From assembly GCF_014873915.1 (NCBI RefSeq), contig NZ_JADBEJ010000005.1:2046001-2110000 (forward strand): 64,000 bases of DNA, in the 5' to 3' direction. Source of the DNA: Amycolatopsis roodepoortensis (GTDB lineage: Bacteria; Actinomycetota; Actinomycetes; Mycobacteriales; Pseudonocardiaceae). Both the position numbers and the translations under genes were made by a program. Below, piece by piece: positions 50,615 through 60,444 of this stretch. Every line of letters starts with the position of its first letter. The stretch's first letter is position 1. Below the pieces are notes generated by a model that saw only the letters and a program-made list of their open reading frames with translations, made no database searches and was not told where the DNA came from.

Positions 50615-51979
50615 TCAACGACGGGTGGAGAAGAGCGACACCGCGAGGGCGATGACGACGAGCACGGCTTCACCGAGGAACGCGGTCGTGAACGAGATGT
50701 CCCCGTGCGTCCCTGCGGCGCCGATGGCGATACCGGCGAGCGCGGCGAGCCCGACCGCGCCGCCCAGTTGCTGCGCGGCGTTCACGAGTCCGCTGAGCAG
50801 GCCCGATTCACCGTCCGCGCTGTCGCGCACCGCCATCGCGGTGGCGTTGACGGCACCGAGCCCGAGCCCGGTGCCGATCAGCAGGAAAGCGCCCAGCAGG
50901 CTGACGGAGAAGCCGCTGGTCGTGGGATCCCCTGCCAGCCAAAGGAATCCCGCGAGCAGCACGACGAGGGCGGTCGGCAGCGCCCGGCCGAGCCCGATCC
51001 GTTTCGCCAGGATGGGCGCGAGCACACTGCCCACGATGATCATGACGGCGAGCGGGAGCTGAGCCATTCCGGTCGCCAGCGGGCTCATCCCGAGCACGTC
51101 CTGCTGGTACTGCGGCAGGAAGAAGAACAGGCTGGTCAGGGTTCCGCCGATCAGCACCATCACCACGTTCGCGGTGACCACCGGCTTCCGGCGGAACACA
51201 CCCAGCGGCACCAGCGGACGCGAAGAACGCCGTTCGACGAACACGAACGCCACCAGCGAAACGAGACCGGCCACGAGACCGGCGATCGTGCCGGGCGCGG
51301 TCCACCCGGCGTCGGAGGCGGAGACCATGCCCAGCGCGAGCCCGGAGATCCCGACGGTGATCGTGACGGCGCCCAGCGCGTCGAACCGGCCCGGCCTGCC
51401 GGGCACCGGCGGCACGGCGCGCCACACGACGATCGCCCCGACGGCACCGAACGGCACCGGGGTCACGAACACCGCCTGCCAGCCGAGCAGTTCGGTCAGC
51501 GTGCCGCCGAGGAAGACGCCGACGAGACTGCCCGCTCCGGCGACCGCGCCCCAGATCCCCATCGCGCGGGTGCGTTCCGCGGGCGACGAGTAGAGGCCGA
51601 GTACGAGCGAGAGCGCGGCGGGCATCAGGACCGCCGCCCCGATCCCCTGGCCGATCCGCCCGGCGATCAGCAGCCCGCCGGTGGTGGCCAGCGCGCAGAA
51701 GGCCGACGCCGCGAGGTAGACGGCCATTCCGGTGAGGAACACCTTCCTGGCCCCGAGCACGTCGGCGAGCCGGCCGCCGAGCAGCAGCAGACCCGCGAAC
51801 GTCACCAGGTAGCTGTCCACGACCACCGTGAGTTCGGCGGCGGTGAGCGCGAGGCCCTGCCGGATCGTGGACCCGGCGAGGTTCACCATCGTGGCGTCGA
51901 GGATGACCAGGAACATGGCGCTCGCGAGGCCGAGCATCGCCACCCCGCGCGAGATCCGTTTCGTCGCTCGTACTGTCAT
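50615..51979 (-). CDS. MFS drug exporter, DHA2 (14-segment) type
   Basis: 454 residues from ATG 51979. Fourteen hydrophobic segments. Motif D-like LASAMFLVILDATMVNLAG near the start, then motif A GGRLADVLGARKV and motif C AVAGAGSLVGVFLGGTLTELLGW in pieces. This is the EmrB/QacA/actinorhodin-exporter branch. It extrudes antibiotics or dyes by proton antiport. First gene of the operon with the NmrA-like and Dabb genes; divergent from the LuxR-LAL regulator. Confidence 0.93.
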   Translation of the reverse strand: MTVRATKRISRGVAMLGLASAMFLVILDATMVNLAGSTIRQGLALTAAELTVVVDSYLVTFAGLLLLGGRLADVLGARKVFLTGMAVYLAASAFCALATTGGLLIAGRIGQGIGAAVLMPAALSLVLGLYSSPAERTRAMGIWGAVAGAGSLVGVFLGGTLTELLGWQAVFVTPVPFGAVGAIVVWRAVPPVPGRPGRFDALGAVTITVGISGLALGMVSASDAGWTAPGTIAGLVAGLVSLVAFVFVERRSSRPLVPLGVFRRKPVVTANVVMVLIGGTLTSLFFFLPQYQQDVLGMSPLATGMAQLPLAVMIIVGSVLAPILAKRIGLGRALPTALVVLLAGFLWLAGDPTTSGFSVSLLGAFLLIGTGLGLGAVNATAMAVRDSADGESGLLSGLVNAAQQLGGAVGLAALAGIAIGAAGTHGDISFTTAFLGEAVLVVIALAVSLFSTRR

Positions 51980-52055
51980 GCCGCCACGATCGCGCGGGCA
52001 CCGGTCCGCTCGCGTCGGCGACAATCACCTACTTCGCCTCGCTAGGGTTCAGACC

Positions 52056-54752
52056 ATGCCCACGACGTCTCACCGTTCGCTCGTCGGCAGACGAGACGAG
52101 ATCGATCGCCTCCTCGCCCTGGTCCGGGCGGCGAGCCGGGGCGAGGGCGGGGTGCTCGTGCTCCGCGGCGAGCCGGGTATCGGCAAGAGCGCGCTCCTGG
52201 ACCACGTCGAACGAGCGACGGCGGCGGAGTTCCAGGTCATCCGCGCGTCCGGGTCGGAATTCGAGGGTGAACTGCCGTTCGCGGCCCTGCATCAGTTGTG
52301 TGTCCCGGCACTGGCGCATCTCGACGAACTATCCGCCCCCTACCGCGAATCCCTTCTCGTCGCCTTCGGGCTGGCCGACGGCACGCCGGACCCGTTCCGC
52401 GTCGGTCTCGCCGCGCTCGAACTGCTGGCGACCGCCGCGGGGACGCGTCCGATGCTGTGCGTGGTCGACGACGCGCACTGGCTGGACACGGCGTCGGCGA
52501 GGGCGCTGACCTTCCTGGCGAGGCGGATCGCGGCCGAACCGATCGCGATGGTGTTCGCCGCCCGCGACCAGGAGCCGGTGCGCGGGCTGGACGAGTTGCC
52601 GGGGCTGACGGTCGGCGGGTTGAGCGATACGGACGCGCGTGCCTTGCTGGCCGAAGAAAAGACCGTGACGCTGGACGAGCGCGTGCGTGACCGCCTGCTC
52701 GCCGAGGCCCGCGGCAACCCGCTCGCGCTCATCGAACTGCCGAAGGCGGGTGGTTTCGCGCCGCCGGCGCCGTCTCCGATCGCGAGCCGGATCGAGCGCA
52801 GTTTCCGGGACAGGATGGCGGAACTGCCGGTGGACGCGCGGCGGCTGCTGATCCTCGCGAGTGCCGATCCCACCGGCGATCCCGTTCTGCTGTGGGCGGC
52901 GGCGGGGCGGCTGGACATCGACGTGCCCGCCGCGAGCGCCGCGGCCGAAGCGTCCGGACTGATCCGGTTCGGCACACGGGCGCGTTTCTGTCATCCGCTG
53001 GCGCGGTCCGCGGCGTATCGGGCGGCCGAACCGAAGCAGCGCCATACGGCCCATCGAGCGCTGGCCGAAGTCACCGACGCGGAAACCGCCGGAGACCGGC
53101 GGGCCTGGCATCGGGCCCAGGCCACCACCGGGCCGGACGAACAGGTCGCGGCGGAGCTGGAATTGTCGGCGTCGCGGGCGCAGGCACGCGGAGGGGTGGC
53201 GGCCGCGGCCGCGTTCCTCGAACGTGCGGCGGCGCTTTCCCTCGACCCCGCCAAGCAGACCGAGCGCACCCTCGCGGCCGCGCGGACCACGCTGGAGGCG
53301 GGCGCGACGGACGCGGCGGCGGATCTGCTGGCCAGCGTCGACACCGCGACCTTGGACGTCCCCCAGCACGCCTCGGTCGACCTGCTGCGCGGGCGGATCG
53401 CCTTCGTCCAAGGCGCGGAGGGGGCCGTCCGCGGGCCGGACCTCATCCTGCGGGCGGCGGAACGGCTCGCCGCCGCCGATCCGGAGCGGTCACGCGAGTT
53501 CTTCGTCGCGGCACTGGAAATGGGGCTCGTGGTCGGCCGGGCCGCGGGAGTGCTGGACCGGGTTCTCGACGCGGCCCGCTCGGCGCCGCCGCCGTCGGGG
53601 CCGCCGGATCTCCTCGACGCGCTGGTGCGGTTGACCACGGAAGGACACCATGCCGGGGTGCCGGCGCTTCGCCGGGTTCTCACCGGCGACGACGCGGGCT
53701 GGACCAAGACACCGGCCTTGGCCACCGTGCTCGCGGGTGAGCTGTGGGACATCGACCTGCACGCGACGATCGTCGACTGGCTGGTGCGGACCGGGCGGGA
53801 CACGGGATCGCCGATGACCATCCGGCTCGGCCTGTCCCAGGTGGCGTTGCACGCGGTGCTCACCGGGAACTTCGGACGGGCGATGGCCGCGATCGGCGAA
53901 GAGGAGGCGATCGCGGACGCCGTCGGCGATCCGCCGCAGCTCTACCCGCGCGTGCATCTGGCGGCGATGCGCGGCCGCCGCCGGGAGGTGCTCGATCTCT
54001 TCGCCGAAGCGACGACCCGCGGCAGCGGGCAGCTGACCGCGAACGCGCACTGGGCGACGGCCGTGCTGTACAACGGGCTCGCCGAGTATCCGGCCGCGCT
54101 GGACGCGGCGACCCGGGCCGTGGCGAGCGGCGACCTCTTCCTCACCGGCATCGCGCTGCCCGAGCTCGTGGAGGCTGCGGTGCGCTGCGGGAAGGACTCC
54201 GTCGCCCGGTCCGCGCTGGATTCCTTGACCGCCCGCACGGAACCCGCGGGCACCACCTTCGCCCTCGGGATCACGGCGAGCGTGCGGGCCATGGTCAGCG
54301 ACGCGGAATCCGACCATCTGGAAGCGCTCCGGTATCTGGCGGACGGCCCGCTCTCGGTGCACCTCGCGCGAGCGCGGCTGCGCTACGGCGAGTGGTTGCG
54401 CCGAGAGGGACGCCGTCGTGAAGCGCGTGAGCAACTTCGCACCGCGCACGAACAGCTGGCGAAGATCGGGCTGGAGGCGTTCACGCGGCGGGCCGCCGAC
54501 GAACTGCGGGCGACCGGGGAGGTCGCCCGAAGCCGTTCCGGGCCTTCCTACGATCACCTGACCATGCAGGAGACGCATATCGCGCGGCAGGTCGCGGCGG
54601 GCGCCACGTCGAAGGAGGTGGCCACCCGCCTGTTTCTCAGCCCCCGCACGGTGGACGCCCACCTTCGCAACATCTTCCGCAAGCTCGGCATCACCTCGCG
54701 CAGGCAGCTGAAGGACATGCCCGATCTCCGCGACGCGGAGCTCAGCTCTTGA
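52056..54752 (+). CDS. LAL-type LuxR-family ATPase regulator
   Basis: 898 residues from ATG 52056. AAA-like ATPase with Walker A GEPGIGKS (38-45) and Walker B MLCVVDDAHWLD (about 140). A long helical TPR-like middle follows. The C-terminal LuxR HTH is LTMQETHIARQVAAGATSKEVATRLFLSPRTVDAHLRNIF, seen in pieces. Such MalT-like proteins activate catabolic or antibiotic genes on binding an inducer. The divergent exporter operon 76 nt away is the likely target. Its last 11 bp overlap the convergent lipoprotein gene. Confidence 0.94.
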   Translation: MPTTSHRSLVGRRDEIDRLLALVRAASRGEGGVLVLRGEPGIGKSALLDHVERATAAEFQVIRASGSEFEGELPFAALHQLCVPALAHLDELSAPYRESLLVAFGLADGTPDPFRVGLAALELLATAAGTRPMLCVVDDAHWLDTASARALTFLARRIAAEPIAMVFAARDQEPVRGLDELPGLTVGGLSDTDARALLAEEKTVTLDERVRDRLLAEARGNPLALIELPKAGGFAPPAPSPIASRIERSFRDRMAELPVDARRLLILASADPTGDPVLLWAAAGRLDIDVPAASAAAEASGLIRFGTRARFCHPLARSAAYRAAEPKQRHTAHRALAEVTDAETAGDRRAWHRAQATTGPDEQVAAELELSASRAQARGGVAAAAAFLERAAALSLDPAKQTERTLAAARTTLEAGATDAAADLLASVDTATLDVPQHASVDLLRGRIAFVQGAEGAVRGPDLILRAAERLAAADPERSREFFVAALEMGLVVGRAAGVLDRVLDAARSAPPPSGPPDLLDALVRLTTEGHHAGVPALRRVLTGDDAGWTKTPALATVLAGELWDIDLHATIVDWLVRTGRDTGSPMTIRLGLSQVALHAVLTGNFGRAMAAIGEEEAIADAVGDPPQLYPRVHLAAMRGRRREVLDLFAEATTRGSGQLTANAHWATAVLYNGLAEYPAALDAATRAVASGDLFLTGIALPELVEAAVRCGKDSVARSALDSLTARTEPAGTTFALGITASVRAMVSDAESDHLEALRYLADGPLSVHLARARLRYGEWLRREGRRREAREQLRTAHEQLAKIGLEAFTRRAADELRATGEVARSRSGPSYDHLTMQETHIARQVAAGATSKEVATRLFLSPRTVDAHLRNIFRKLGITSRRQLKDMPDLRDAELSS

Positions 54753-56058
54753 CCGGATACGCCAGTGACTCGCCGTTCTCGCCCGCGGCGATGCCGGCGT
54801 ACTCGCTCACGAGCGCCGGGACGAGCCCGACGTCGTCGGTGGCCAGATCCTTGCCCGTCCTGGCGTCCAGCACGATCGGCTGACCGCCGCCGGTCTTGCC
54901 GTAGACGGCGCCGTGCCAGGCGAGCGTGACGCTGGGAGCCACCCGGTTGGCCGCCTTGTCCGGCAGGGTCCAGAGCGGGGCCGCGGTCGCGGCGTCGTAG
55001 CCGGTGAGCACGCCGCCCGCGTCGCAGACGAGCACCGATCGTTCGTCGTGGCGGCAGGTTCCGTACGAGCTGGGGCCGAACTGGTCCTCGCCGTCGACCT
55101 TGCGCTTTTCCGCGCCGGTGGCCGGGTCGAGGAACAGGAGTGACGAATCACCGCTGCCGTAGTCGGTCCTGGTGAGCACGACCAGGGCCGGATCGGCGCG
55201 GACCAGGACGACCGCGGACGATCGCGCGGCGCCGGTCCATTTCTGCCCGCCGGTGGCCAGGTCGAGCGCGGTCGCCTGGACCATCGAGGAGTTCTCGGCG
55301 ACGTTGAAGTCGGCGCCGACGACGACGTCGCCGTGCACGCTGCCCGCTTCGTAATCCTTGCGCTCCCACAGGGTTTTCCCGCTCGCGGGGTCGAGTGCGA
55401 CCGTGACGTGGTCGTCCGAGCGGCCGTAGCGGGCGATGACGGCTTTGTCCGTGACGGCGACGACCTCGGTGACGGCGTTGCTCGCGTCGGCGTACTGGTC
55501 GTCGGAGACCTTGGTCTCGGACTGCCAGACCTTGGTGCCCTTCTCCCGATCCGCCGCGATCACCGACAGTGCGACGTAGCCGGGCGTGGTGCCCTTTTCC
55601 GGGATGACGACCGGGACCGCGGCCACGACGAGCTTGTCGCCGACCGCGGGCGGCCGTGGCCCGGTGGTGTTGACGAACGGCCCGCTCTGGTTGTACGGGT
55701 CACCGGGCGTGCGCTCGAACGGGACGGTCCATTTCTGTTGCCCCGTCAGCACATCCACCACGTTCAACGCGGTGGGCGTGACGATGTAGCCGGTGCGATC
55801 GCGCAGCGTCATGAACAGCGAGGTGACGTGGCCCGCGACATTGGAACGCAACGCGCCCGGTGGAAGCGCGACGGGCGCGCTCTTGTCGAACGACCGGGGC
55901 GGGTCGGCGGTTTTCGCCTCCGGTGTCGCGGACGTGGGTGGCTGCCCGGCGGCCGCCGAGCCGCTCGGTACCGGGGCCGGGGCCGGGTCGTCGGTTCCGC
56001 AGCCCGACGCCGTGAGCGCGGCCCCCAGGCAGGCCACGAAGACCAGAAATCGCCGCAT
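54742..56058 (-). CDS. PQQ-like beta-propeller lipoprotein
   Basis: 438 residues. Lipobox ALTASGCGTD (Cys about 20) and a Pro/Ala/Thr linker. Then repeated propeller blades each with a W motif: LNVVDVLTGQQKWTVPF, ALDPASGKTLWERKDY, ALDLATGGQKWTG, GYDAATAAPLWTLP, LDARTGKDLA. The PQQ-binding residues of dehydrogenases are not evident, so it is probably a BamB-like structural or binding protein on the outer face of the membrane. A lone gene; its end overlaps the LAL gene by 11 bp. Confidence 0.88.
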   Translation of the reverse strand: MRRFLVFVACLGAALTASGCGTDDPAPAPVPSGSAAAGQPPTSATPEAKTADPPRSFDKSAPVALPPGALRSNVAGHVTSLFMTLRDRTGYIVTPTALNVVDVLTGQQKWTVPFERTPGDPYNQSGPFVNTTGPRPPAVGDKLVVAAVPVVIPEKGTTPGYVALSVIAADREKGTKVWQSETKVSDDQYADASNAVTEVVAVTDKAVIARYGRSDDHVTVALDPASGKTLWERKDYEAGSVHGDVVVGADFNVAENSSMVQATALDLATGGQKWTGAARSSAVVLVRADPALVVLTRTDYGSGDSSLLFLDPATGAEKRKVDGEDQFGPSSYGTCRHDERSVLVCDAGGVLTGYDAATAAPLWTLPDKAANRVAPSVTLAWHGAVYGKTGGGQPIVLDARTGKDLATDDVGLVPALVSEYAGIAAGENGESLAYPVKS

Positions 56059-56198
56059 TTGCGCACCTTCCCTGCTCGTTCTCCGCTCCGGTCGGAGCCA
56101 CGGCAGGACGTTAGCCGAACTCGCACCCGCCGTGTGGCACTTTCACCCAAAGTGTCACTACTGGCTGGTCAAGGGGCTGATGTTGATCCACATCCGGA

Positions 56199-56232
56199 GA
56201 CCTCCGTCTTCCGTGTGCGGAAGACGGAGGTC
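56199..56232. terminator. hairpin downstream of FG-GAP gene
   Basis: GACCTCCGTCTTCCG (56199-56213) pairs perfectly with 56218-56232 over a TGTG loop. It lies 12 nt after the stop at 56244 on the minus strand. Confidence 0.75.
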
Positions 56233-56243
56233 CCGTTCACGAC

Positions 56244-57119
56244 TCAGACCGGGATGTCACCCGCCGTCCCCCACTGGGTGGTGAACAGGCCGAGGCCGTA
56301 CCAGGTCCCGTTCGACGGCCGCCACACCACGAAGTCCGCTCGCGGGTCACCGCCGAAATTGCCCGCCATGGGCACGTCACCGGCCACACCCCATTGCTGG
56401 GTCGCGATCCCGAGCACGTACCAGACACCGTTGCCCGGCCGCCAGACGGCGAAATCGGCACGCCCGTCGGCATTGAAATCACCGGCGACCGGAATATCGC
56501 CCGAGACACCCCATTGCTGCGTCGCGATTCCCCGCACGTACCAGACGCCGTCGCTCGGCCGCCAAACCGTGAAGTCGGCGCGCCCGTCGGCGTTGAAATC
56601 ACCGGCGACCGGAACGTCACCGGCGACACCCCATTGCACCGTGGCGATACCGAGCACGTACCACGTGCCATTACTCGGCCGCCACACCGCGAAATCGGAA
56701 CGGCCGTCACCGTTGAAATCGCCGGTCAGCGGAACGTCGCCGGACACGCCCCACTGCTGGGTCACCACCGCGCCGGTGCTGCTCTGGATGATGTACCAAA
56801 CACCGTTGCCCGGCCGCCACACGGCGAAGTCGGCTCGACGATCGCCGTCGTAGTCCGCGGCCACCGGCACGTCGCCGGAGACACCCCACTGCTGGGTCAC
56901 GACACTGCCGTTGCCGCTGCGGATCACGTACCAGAAACCGTTGCCAGGACGCCAAACCGCCTTGTCGGCGAATCCGTCGCCGTCGAAATCCGCGGCTGTC
57001 TTCTGAGACGGCGGCGAGGCGGCGATACCGATTTCGTCCGCGCTCGCGGCCGTCGGTATCGCCAGCAGGCCCGCGAGCAGACCCGCCAACGCCGTACCCA
57101 GCCGAATGGATCTTCGCAT
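56244..57119 (-). CDS. secreted FG-GAP/VCBS repeat protein
   Basis: 291 residues from ATG 57119, with AGAGG upstream. Signal peptide ending near TAASADE. Six repeats of about 40 residues follow, each with a calcium loop and aromatic block, such as DFDGDGFADKAVWRPGNGFWY, DFNADGRADFTVWRPSDGVWY when read in parts, joined by TQQWGVSGDVPVA. This is an integrin-alpha-like propeller, almost all repeat. The D-x-D-x-D-x-R-x-D loops should bind Ca2+. It may be a surface or secreted binding protein. The repeats are highly alike in DNA, so recombination can change their number. Divergent from an IclR-like gene. Confidence 0.88.
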   Translation of the reverse strand: MRRSIRLGTALAGLLAGLLAIPTAASADEIGIAASPPSQKTAADFDGDGFADKAVWRPGNGFWYVIRSGNGSVVTQQWGVSGDVPVAADYDGDRRADFAVWRPGNGVWYIIQSSTGAVVTQQWGVSGDVPLTGDFNGDGRSDFAVWRPSNGTWYVLGIATVQWGVAGDVPVAGDFNADGRADFTVWRPSDGVWYVRGIATQQWGVSGDIPVAGDFNADGRADFAVWRPGNGVWYVLGIATQQWGVAGDVPMAGNFGGDPRADFVVWRPSNGTWYGLGLFTTQWGTAGDIPV

Positions 57120-57270
57120 TTTGCCGGAACCTCTTTCCGTTCGGTGGACGCACTCTTCCCAGCCCGCGCTTTTTGACCGAAGATACGGACCGGGGCAGTT
57201 CCAGCCTGACACCGGCGGCGTCGCCTTGTCAGCAAGGATTCCGTCCAACGGACCGCGCGAGGGGATTTCA

Positions 57271-57870
57271 ATGGAGACCAAGAGAAGACCCAGAAGCGTC
57301 CTCGAAGGCGCCTTCACCCTATTGGATGCCTTGGTACGACATCAAGGTGAAGCAGGATTGACCCAGCTGGCCAATTCCTGTTCGATACCGAAATCGACGG
57401 CATATCGATTACTCGAGCAATTGACCGCACTGGAGGTTGTCCAGCGCAGCGAAAACCGCTATCGCGTCGGTGCGCAGGCATTCCGGCTCGGCCAATCGTG
57501 GCAGCCGTATCCGCGGCTGCTGGAACTCGCGCGCGGCGAACTCCGGCGCCTGGCCGCGGCCACCCGGGCCAGTTCGGTACTCGCCGTCCCCTGCGACGGC
57601 CGCATCCTGATCGCCGCCGCCAGCCTCACCCGGCCCGAAGACGGCGACCTGCTCCGGCCCGGATCGACCGTGCCCCAGCGCACCGGCCGGTTCTGCCCCA
57701 CCTGGCAGGCCGAACACGAACTCGTCGCCGTCGAAGCGGCCGTCCGGCTGCCGACCGGCCGGACGATCGGTTCGCTCGCGACCGTGCTCACGGTGCCCCG
57801 GACCCCCGTCACGATGTCCGACACCGTCGCCCGCGCCGCCCGCACCCTCGGCGCGGCGCTGGCGGGCTGA
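57271..57870 (+). CDS. IclR-family regulator with shortened effector domain
   Basis: 199 residues from ATG 57271, with GAGGGG upstream. The N-terminal winged helix is clear: SVLEGAFTLLDALVRHQGEAGLTQLANSCSIPKSTAYRLLEQL in pieces. The GAF-like effector part is about 110 residues against roughly 170 in typical IclR proteins. It keeps LAAATRASSVLAVPCDGRILIAA and a late SDTVARAARTLGAAL. It is thus a short or diverged member. It is divergent from the FG-GAP protein gene, its likely target. Confidence 0.85.
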   Translation: METKRRPRSVLEGAFTLLDALVRHQGEAGLTQLANSCSIPKSTAYRLLEQLTALEVVQRSENRYRVGAQAFRLGQSWQPYPRLLELARGELRRLAAATRASSVLAVPCDGRILIAAASLTRPEDGDLLRPGSTVPQRTGRFCPTWQAEHELVAVEAAVRLPTGRTIGSLATVLTVPRTPVTMSDTVARAARTLGAALAG

Positions 57871-57903
57871 GCGACGTGCGAGATCTCGCGCTACGGTCCT
57901 CTC

Positions 57904-58311
57904 GTGACCCCGGCCGAAGCCCGCGAAGCCCTCCTGTTCCACTCCGGCGCGCACCCCGATGTGGACGATCCGAGGTGGCAGAAGGGGTTTCTCGGGTCTT
58001 TGCGACCCTTCAGTGGCTTACGCGAAGAGAACTACCATGAGGTGATGGCCGCGCTGCGGGCTCTCACCGAACAGCTGCAGGCCGACTCGGTGCCGCGTGA
58101 AGTCGTTTCCGCCGTGGTCGGAATCTGTCACTTCGCGCGGGCCTGGGGCGTCGCGCCCGACGGCATGCTCCGCGGCAACGGCCTGATCGGCGACGAGGAC
58201 GCGGCTCGCCTCGAAGAGTGGATCTGGACCATTTCCTACGCGCTGTCGATGATCTTGGACGGCGACGCGGCGGAGGCCTTCGACGAGTACGACCGTGAAC
58301 GTCGTCCGTAG
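57904..58311 (+). CDS. conserved-looking hypothetical protein
   Basis: 135 residues from GTG 57904. All-helical, with TPAEAREALLFHSGAHPDVDDPRW, a GFLGSLRPFSGLREEN block and an acidic EEWIWTISYAL helix. No signal or membrane segment. I do not recognise the family. Its end overlaps the kinase-like gene by 17 bp in another frame, so the two are translated together and probably work together; an immunity- or adaptor-like role is only a guess. Confidence 0.7.
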   Translation: MTPAEAREALLFHSGAHPDVDDPRWQKGFLGSLRPFSGLREENYHEVMAALRALTEQLQADSVPREVVSAVVGICHFARAWGVAPDGMLRGNGLIGDEDAARLEEWIWTISYALSMILDGDAAEAFDEYDRERRP

Positions 58312-59215
58312 GCCGGACTGGCTGCCGACCTGGTGCGTGGAACACCTGGGAGCCGAGCCGGTCGCCGTGCTGTTCGAGGCGCGGTCGATATCGGCGGTGT
58401 TCGGGCTGCGGCTGGCCACCGGGCGCGACGTCGTGGTGAAGGCGCGGGAAGACGACGGCCGCGCCGCGTCGTGTGTCGCCGCGCAGGCCCTGCTGGCAGG
58501 CCAGGGATTTCCGTGCGCCCGGCCGATCACGCCCGTGACGAGCGTGGGGGCGCTGGCCGTGCACGCCGAGGAGTCCAGGCCCGGCGGTGAGCTGCTGCGC
58601 GGCGACTCACCGGACGTCGCCGCGCGTTACGCGGCGGTGTTCGCGCGGCTGATGGCCGCGCTGGCCGGCGTGACCGTCCCGCCGCCGCTGCCGAATCCCC
58701 GCTGGATCCGTTGGGACCACACGGATCCCGGGTTGTGGCCGTCCATCGAGGACCTCGACCGGCGGGATCAGCACGCCGTGCCCGCGTACGTCGTCGAGAC
58801 GGCCGGGCGGCTCCGCGAACGGCTGCTCGCCGCGCACCTGCCCCGCGTACTCGGTCACGCTGACTTCGAAGCGCAGAACCTCCGCTGGCACGACGGCCGG
58901 ATCTTGGCCGTGCACGACTGGGACAGCCTGGCGTGGCAGCCGGAGGCGGCACTGGCGGGAGCGGCGAGCGCGGTCTTTCCCAAGACCGGGCCCGCCTTGC
59001 TGCCGCCGATCGAAAGCTCCGAGGCGTTCTTGGCCACCTATCAGGAGATCCGGGGCCGCCGGTTCACCACGGAGGAGCACGAGGTCGCGTGGGCGGCGAG
59101 CCTGTGGCCGGCGCTGCACGACGTCCGCTGGGAAACGCTGCACGGCACTTCCCAGGGTTCGCACGATCTCGTCCGCGCGCAGGTGGCCGAACGCCTGCGC
59201 CGCGCGAACGCCTGA
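58295..59215 (+). CDS. aminoglycoside phosphotransferase-fold kinase
   Basis: 306 residues from GTG 58295. N-lobe Lys in RDVVVKARED (about 49). Catalytic loop VLGHADFEAQNLRW, with His188, Asp190 and Asn195, and the metal-binding DWD in VHDWDS (208-210). The substrate lobe is helical. Such enzymes phosphorylate antibiotics, choline, homoserine or sugars; the substrate is not readable from sequence. Coupled to the 135-residue helical protein upstream. Confidence 0.88.
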   Translation: MNVVRRPDWLPTWCVEHLGAEPVAVLFEARSISAVFGLRLATGRDVVVKAREDDGRAASCVAAQALLAGQGFPCARPITPVTSVGALAVHAEESRPGGELLRGDSPDVAARYAAVFARLMAALAGVTVPPPLPNPRWIRWDHTDPGLWPSIEDLDRRDQHAVPAYVVETAGRLRERLLAAHLPRVLGHADFEAQNLRWHDGRILAVHDWDSLAWQPEAALAGAASAVFPKTGPALLPPIESSEAFLATYQEIRGRRFTTEEHEVAWAASLWPALHDVRWETLHGTSQGSHDLVRAQVAERLRRANA

Positions 59216-59222
59216 GATGAGG

Positions 59223-59540
59223 TCAGCAGGCCTTGACGACGACCGAGTGCACCTTGCCCGGGAAGTCGAGGACCCGCACGTTCCGGTTACCGGCAGGCAC
59301 GCGGACCTGGTAGGCGCCGGGGTAGACCGGGTAGCCGAAGTAGCTGCCCGCCGGGGCCGCGCCGGTGCCCGCGATCATCGAGCCGTCGGTGCGGTGGATC
59401 GTGGTGGAGACCGCGCTGCCGCAGGTGTTGTAGATGTAGATCTTGCCCTTGGTCGCGGCGGAGGCGGAGCCCGCGCCGAGGACCGAGATGACCAGGCCCG
59501 CGGTGGCCAGAACCGCGAAAGCGCGCCGGGTGGTCGTCAT
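59223..59540 (-). CDS. small secreted protein
   Basis: 105 residues from ATG 59540, with TGAGGAG upstream. Signal peptide ending at GSASAA. The mature part of about 77 residues is beta-rich with two Cys, IYNTCGSAV and the C-terminal VVKAC, probably paired. Repeated GxY turns (SYFGYPVYPGAYQVRVPAG) suggest an Ig-like or lectin-like sandwich. Family unknown. It lies 86 nt downstream of a DUF3558-like gene. Confidence 0.75.
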   Translation of the reverse strand: MTTTRRAFAVLATAGLVISVLGAGSASAATKGKIYIYNTCGSAVSTTIHRTDGSMIAGTGAAPAGSYFGYPVYPGAYQVRVPAGNRNVRVLDFPGKVHSVVVKAC

Positions 59541-59626
59541 GGTGCTCCTCAGGATGTGCCGGGGTATCGGCCACAAGATATCCGCGGACGCGTCCGCGCA
59601 CTGCCGGTCGAACGCACCACACGAGC

Positions 59627-60313
59627 TCAGTGCTTCGGCGCCACTTTGCCGATGGCGGCGGTGGCCAGCGCGGTCGCCCCGTCCTTGACCGGCGCGCCGT
59701 CGGTCTGGTTGGTGTAGTCGACGTGGTACACGACGTTGCGGTACCGGGCGGTGACCGCCACCGAGTGGCCGCGTTTCCCTTGCTCGACGAGCAAGGCCTC
59801 GTCCGCGTCCTTCACGTTCACCGCGACCCCGTTCCGCACCCGGCGTTTCAGGTGTTCCGTCGCGGCGTCCACCCCGGACTTCGTGCGCGTGGCACGGTAG
59901 ACGTAGCTGGTGACGATCACGTGCGCCGCCCGGACCTTGTCCTTGATGAAGGTGTCGGTGTTGTTCCAGGCGCACTGCCCCTGTTCCAAGGAGTCCGAGG
60001 TCGAGTTGGCCGACCCCGCCTCGAAATCCGTCCGGCCGGGGATGTAGCGGGCCACCTCGCTCTTGTCGAAGACGGCACAACCGATCGGCGCCTTCGCCAC
60101 GTCCTGTGAGGCGTCCACCGGCGGTGGCGCGTCGGAGCCGCCCTCCCGGACGAAGAACCAGTATCCGCCGAAAGCCAGCCCCAGCACCATGACCGTGCCC
60201 AGTGCCAGCAGCACGATCAGCAGCCCGGTCTTCTTCTTGCGAGGCGGCTGCCGGTAGTACTGCCACCCCGGTTGCGGCACGGGATAGGCCCCTGGCGGAC
60301 CGGGCTGGCTCAT
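59627..60313 (-). CDS. membrane-anchored DUF3558-like protein
   Basis: 228 residues from ATG 60313, with GGGAG upstream. A Pro/Tyr-rich cytoplasmic start and KKK lead to one membrane segment (about 29-54). The outside domain has PIGCAVFDKSEVARYIPG and LEQGQCAWNN, the Cys pair and QCxW pattern of DUF3558 lipoproteins of actinobacteria. Function unknown; it may be a wall or signalling accessory. It lies 131 nt after the three-gene signalling operon on the same strand. Confidence 0.75.
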   Translation of the reverse strand: MSQPGPPGAYPVPQPGWQYYRQPPRKKKTGLLIVLLALGTVMVLGLAFGGYWFFVREGGSDAPPPVDASQDVAKAPIGCAVFDKSEVARYIPGRTDFEAGSANSTSDSLEQGQCAWNNTDTFIKDKVRAAHVIVTSYVYRATRTKSGVDAATEHLKRRVRNGVAVNVKDADEALLVEQGKRGHSVAVTARYRNVVYHVDYTNQTDGAPVKDGATALATAAIGKVAPKH

Positions 60314-60444
60314 CGAACTCCCTCGGGCGTCTTCCTCGGCGCGGTGCCGCGGGCATCCGGTCCCCTCGACACCGAATGCCCGCGACGCCCCCTGCTCCGG
60401 TGACGCTAGACCGATCGCGGCCGCCGGGATGTCCGGTGAACGCC

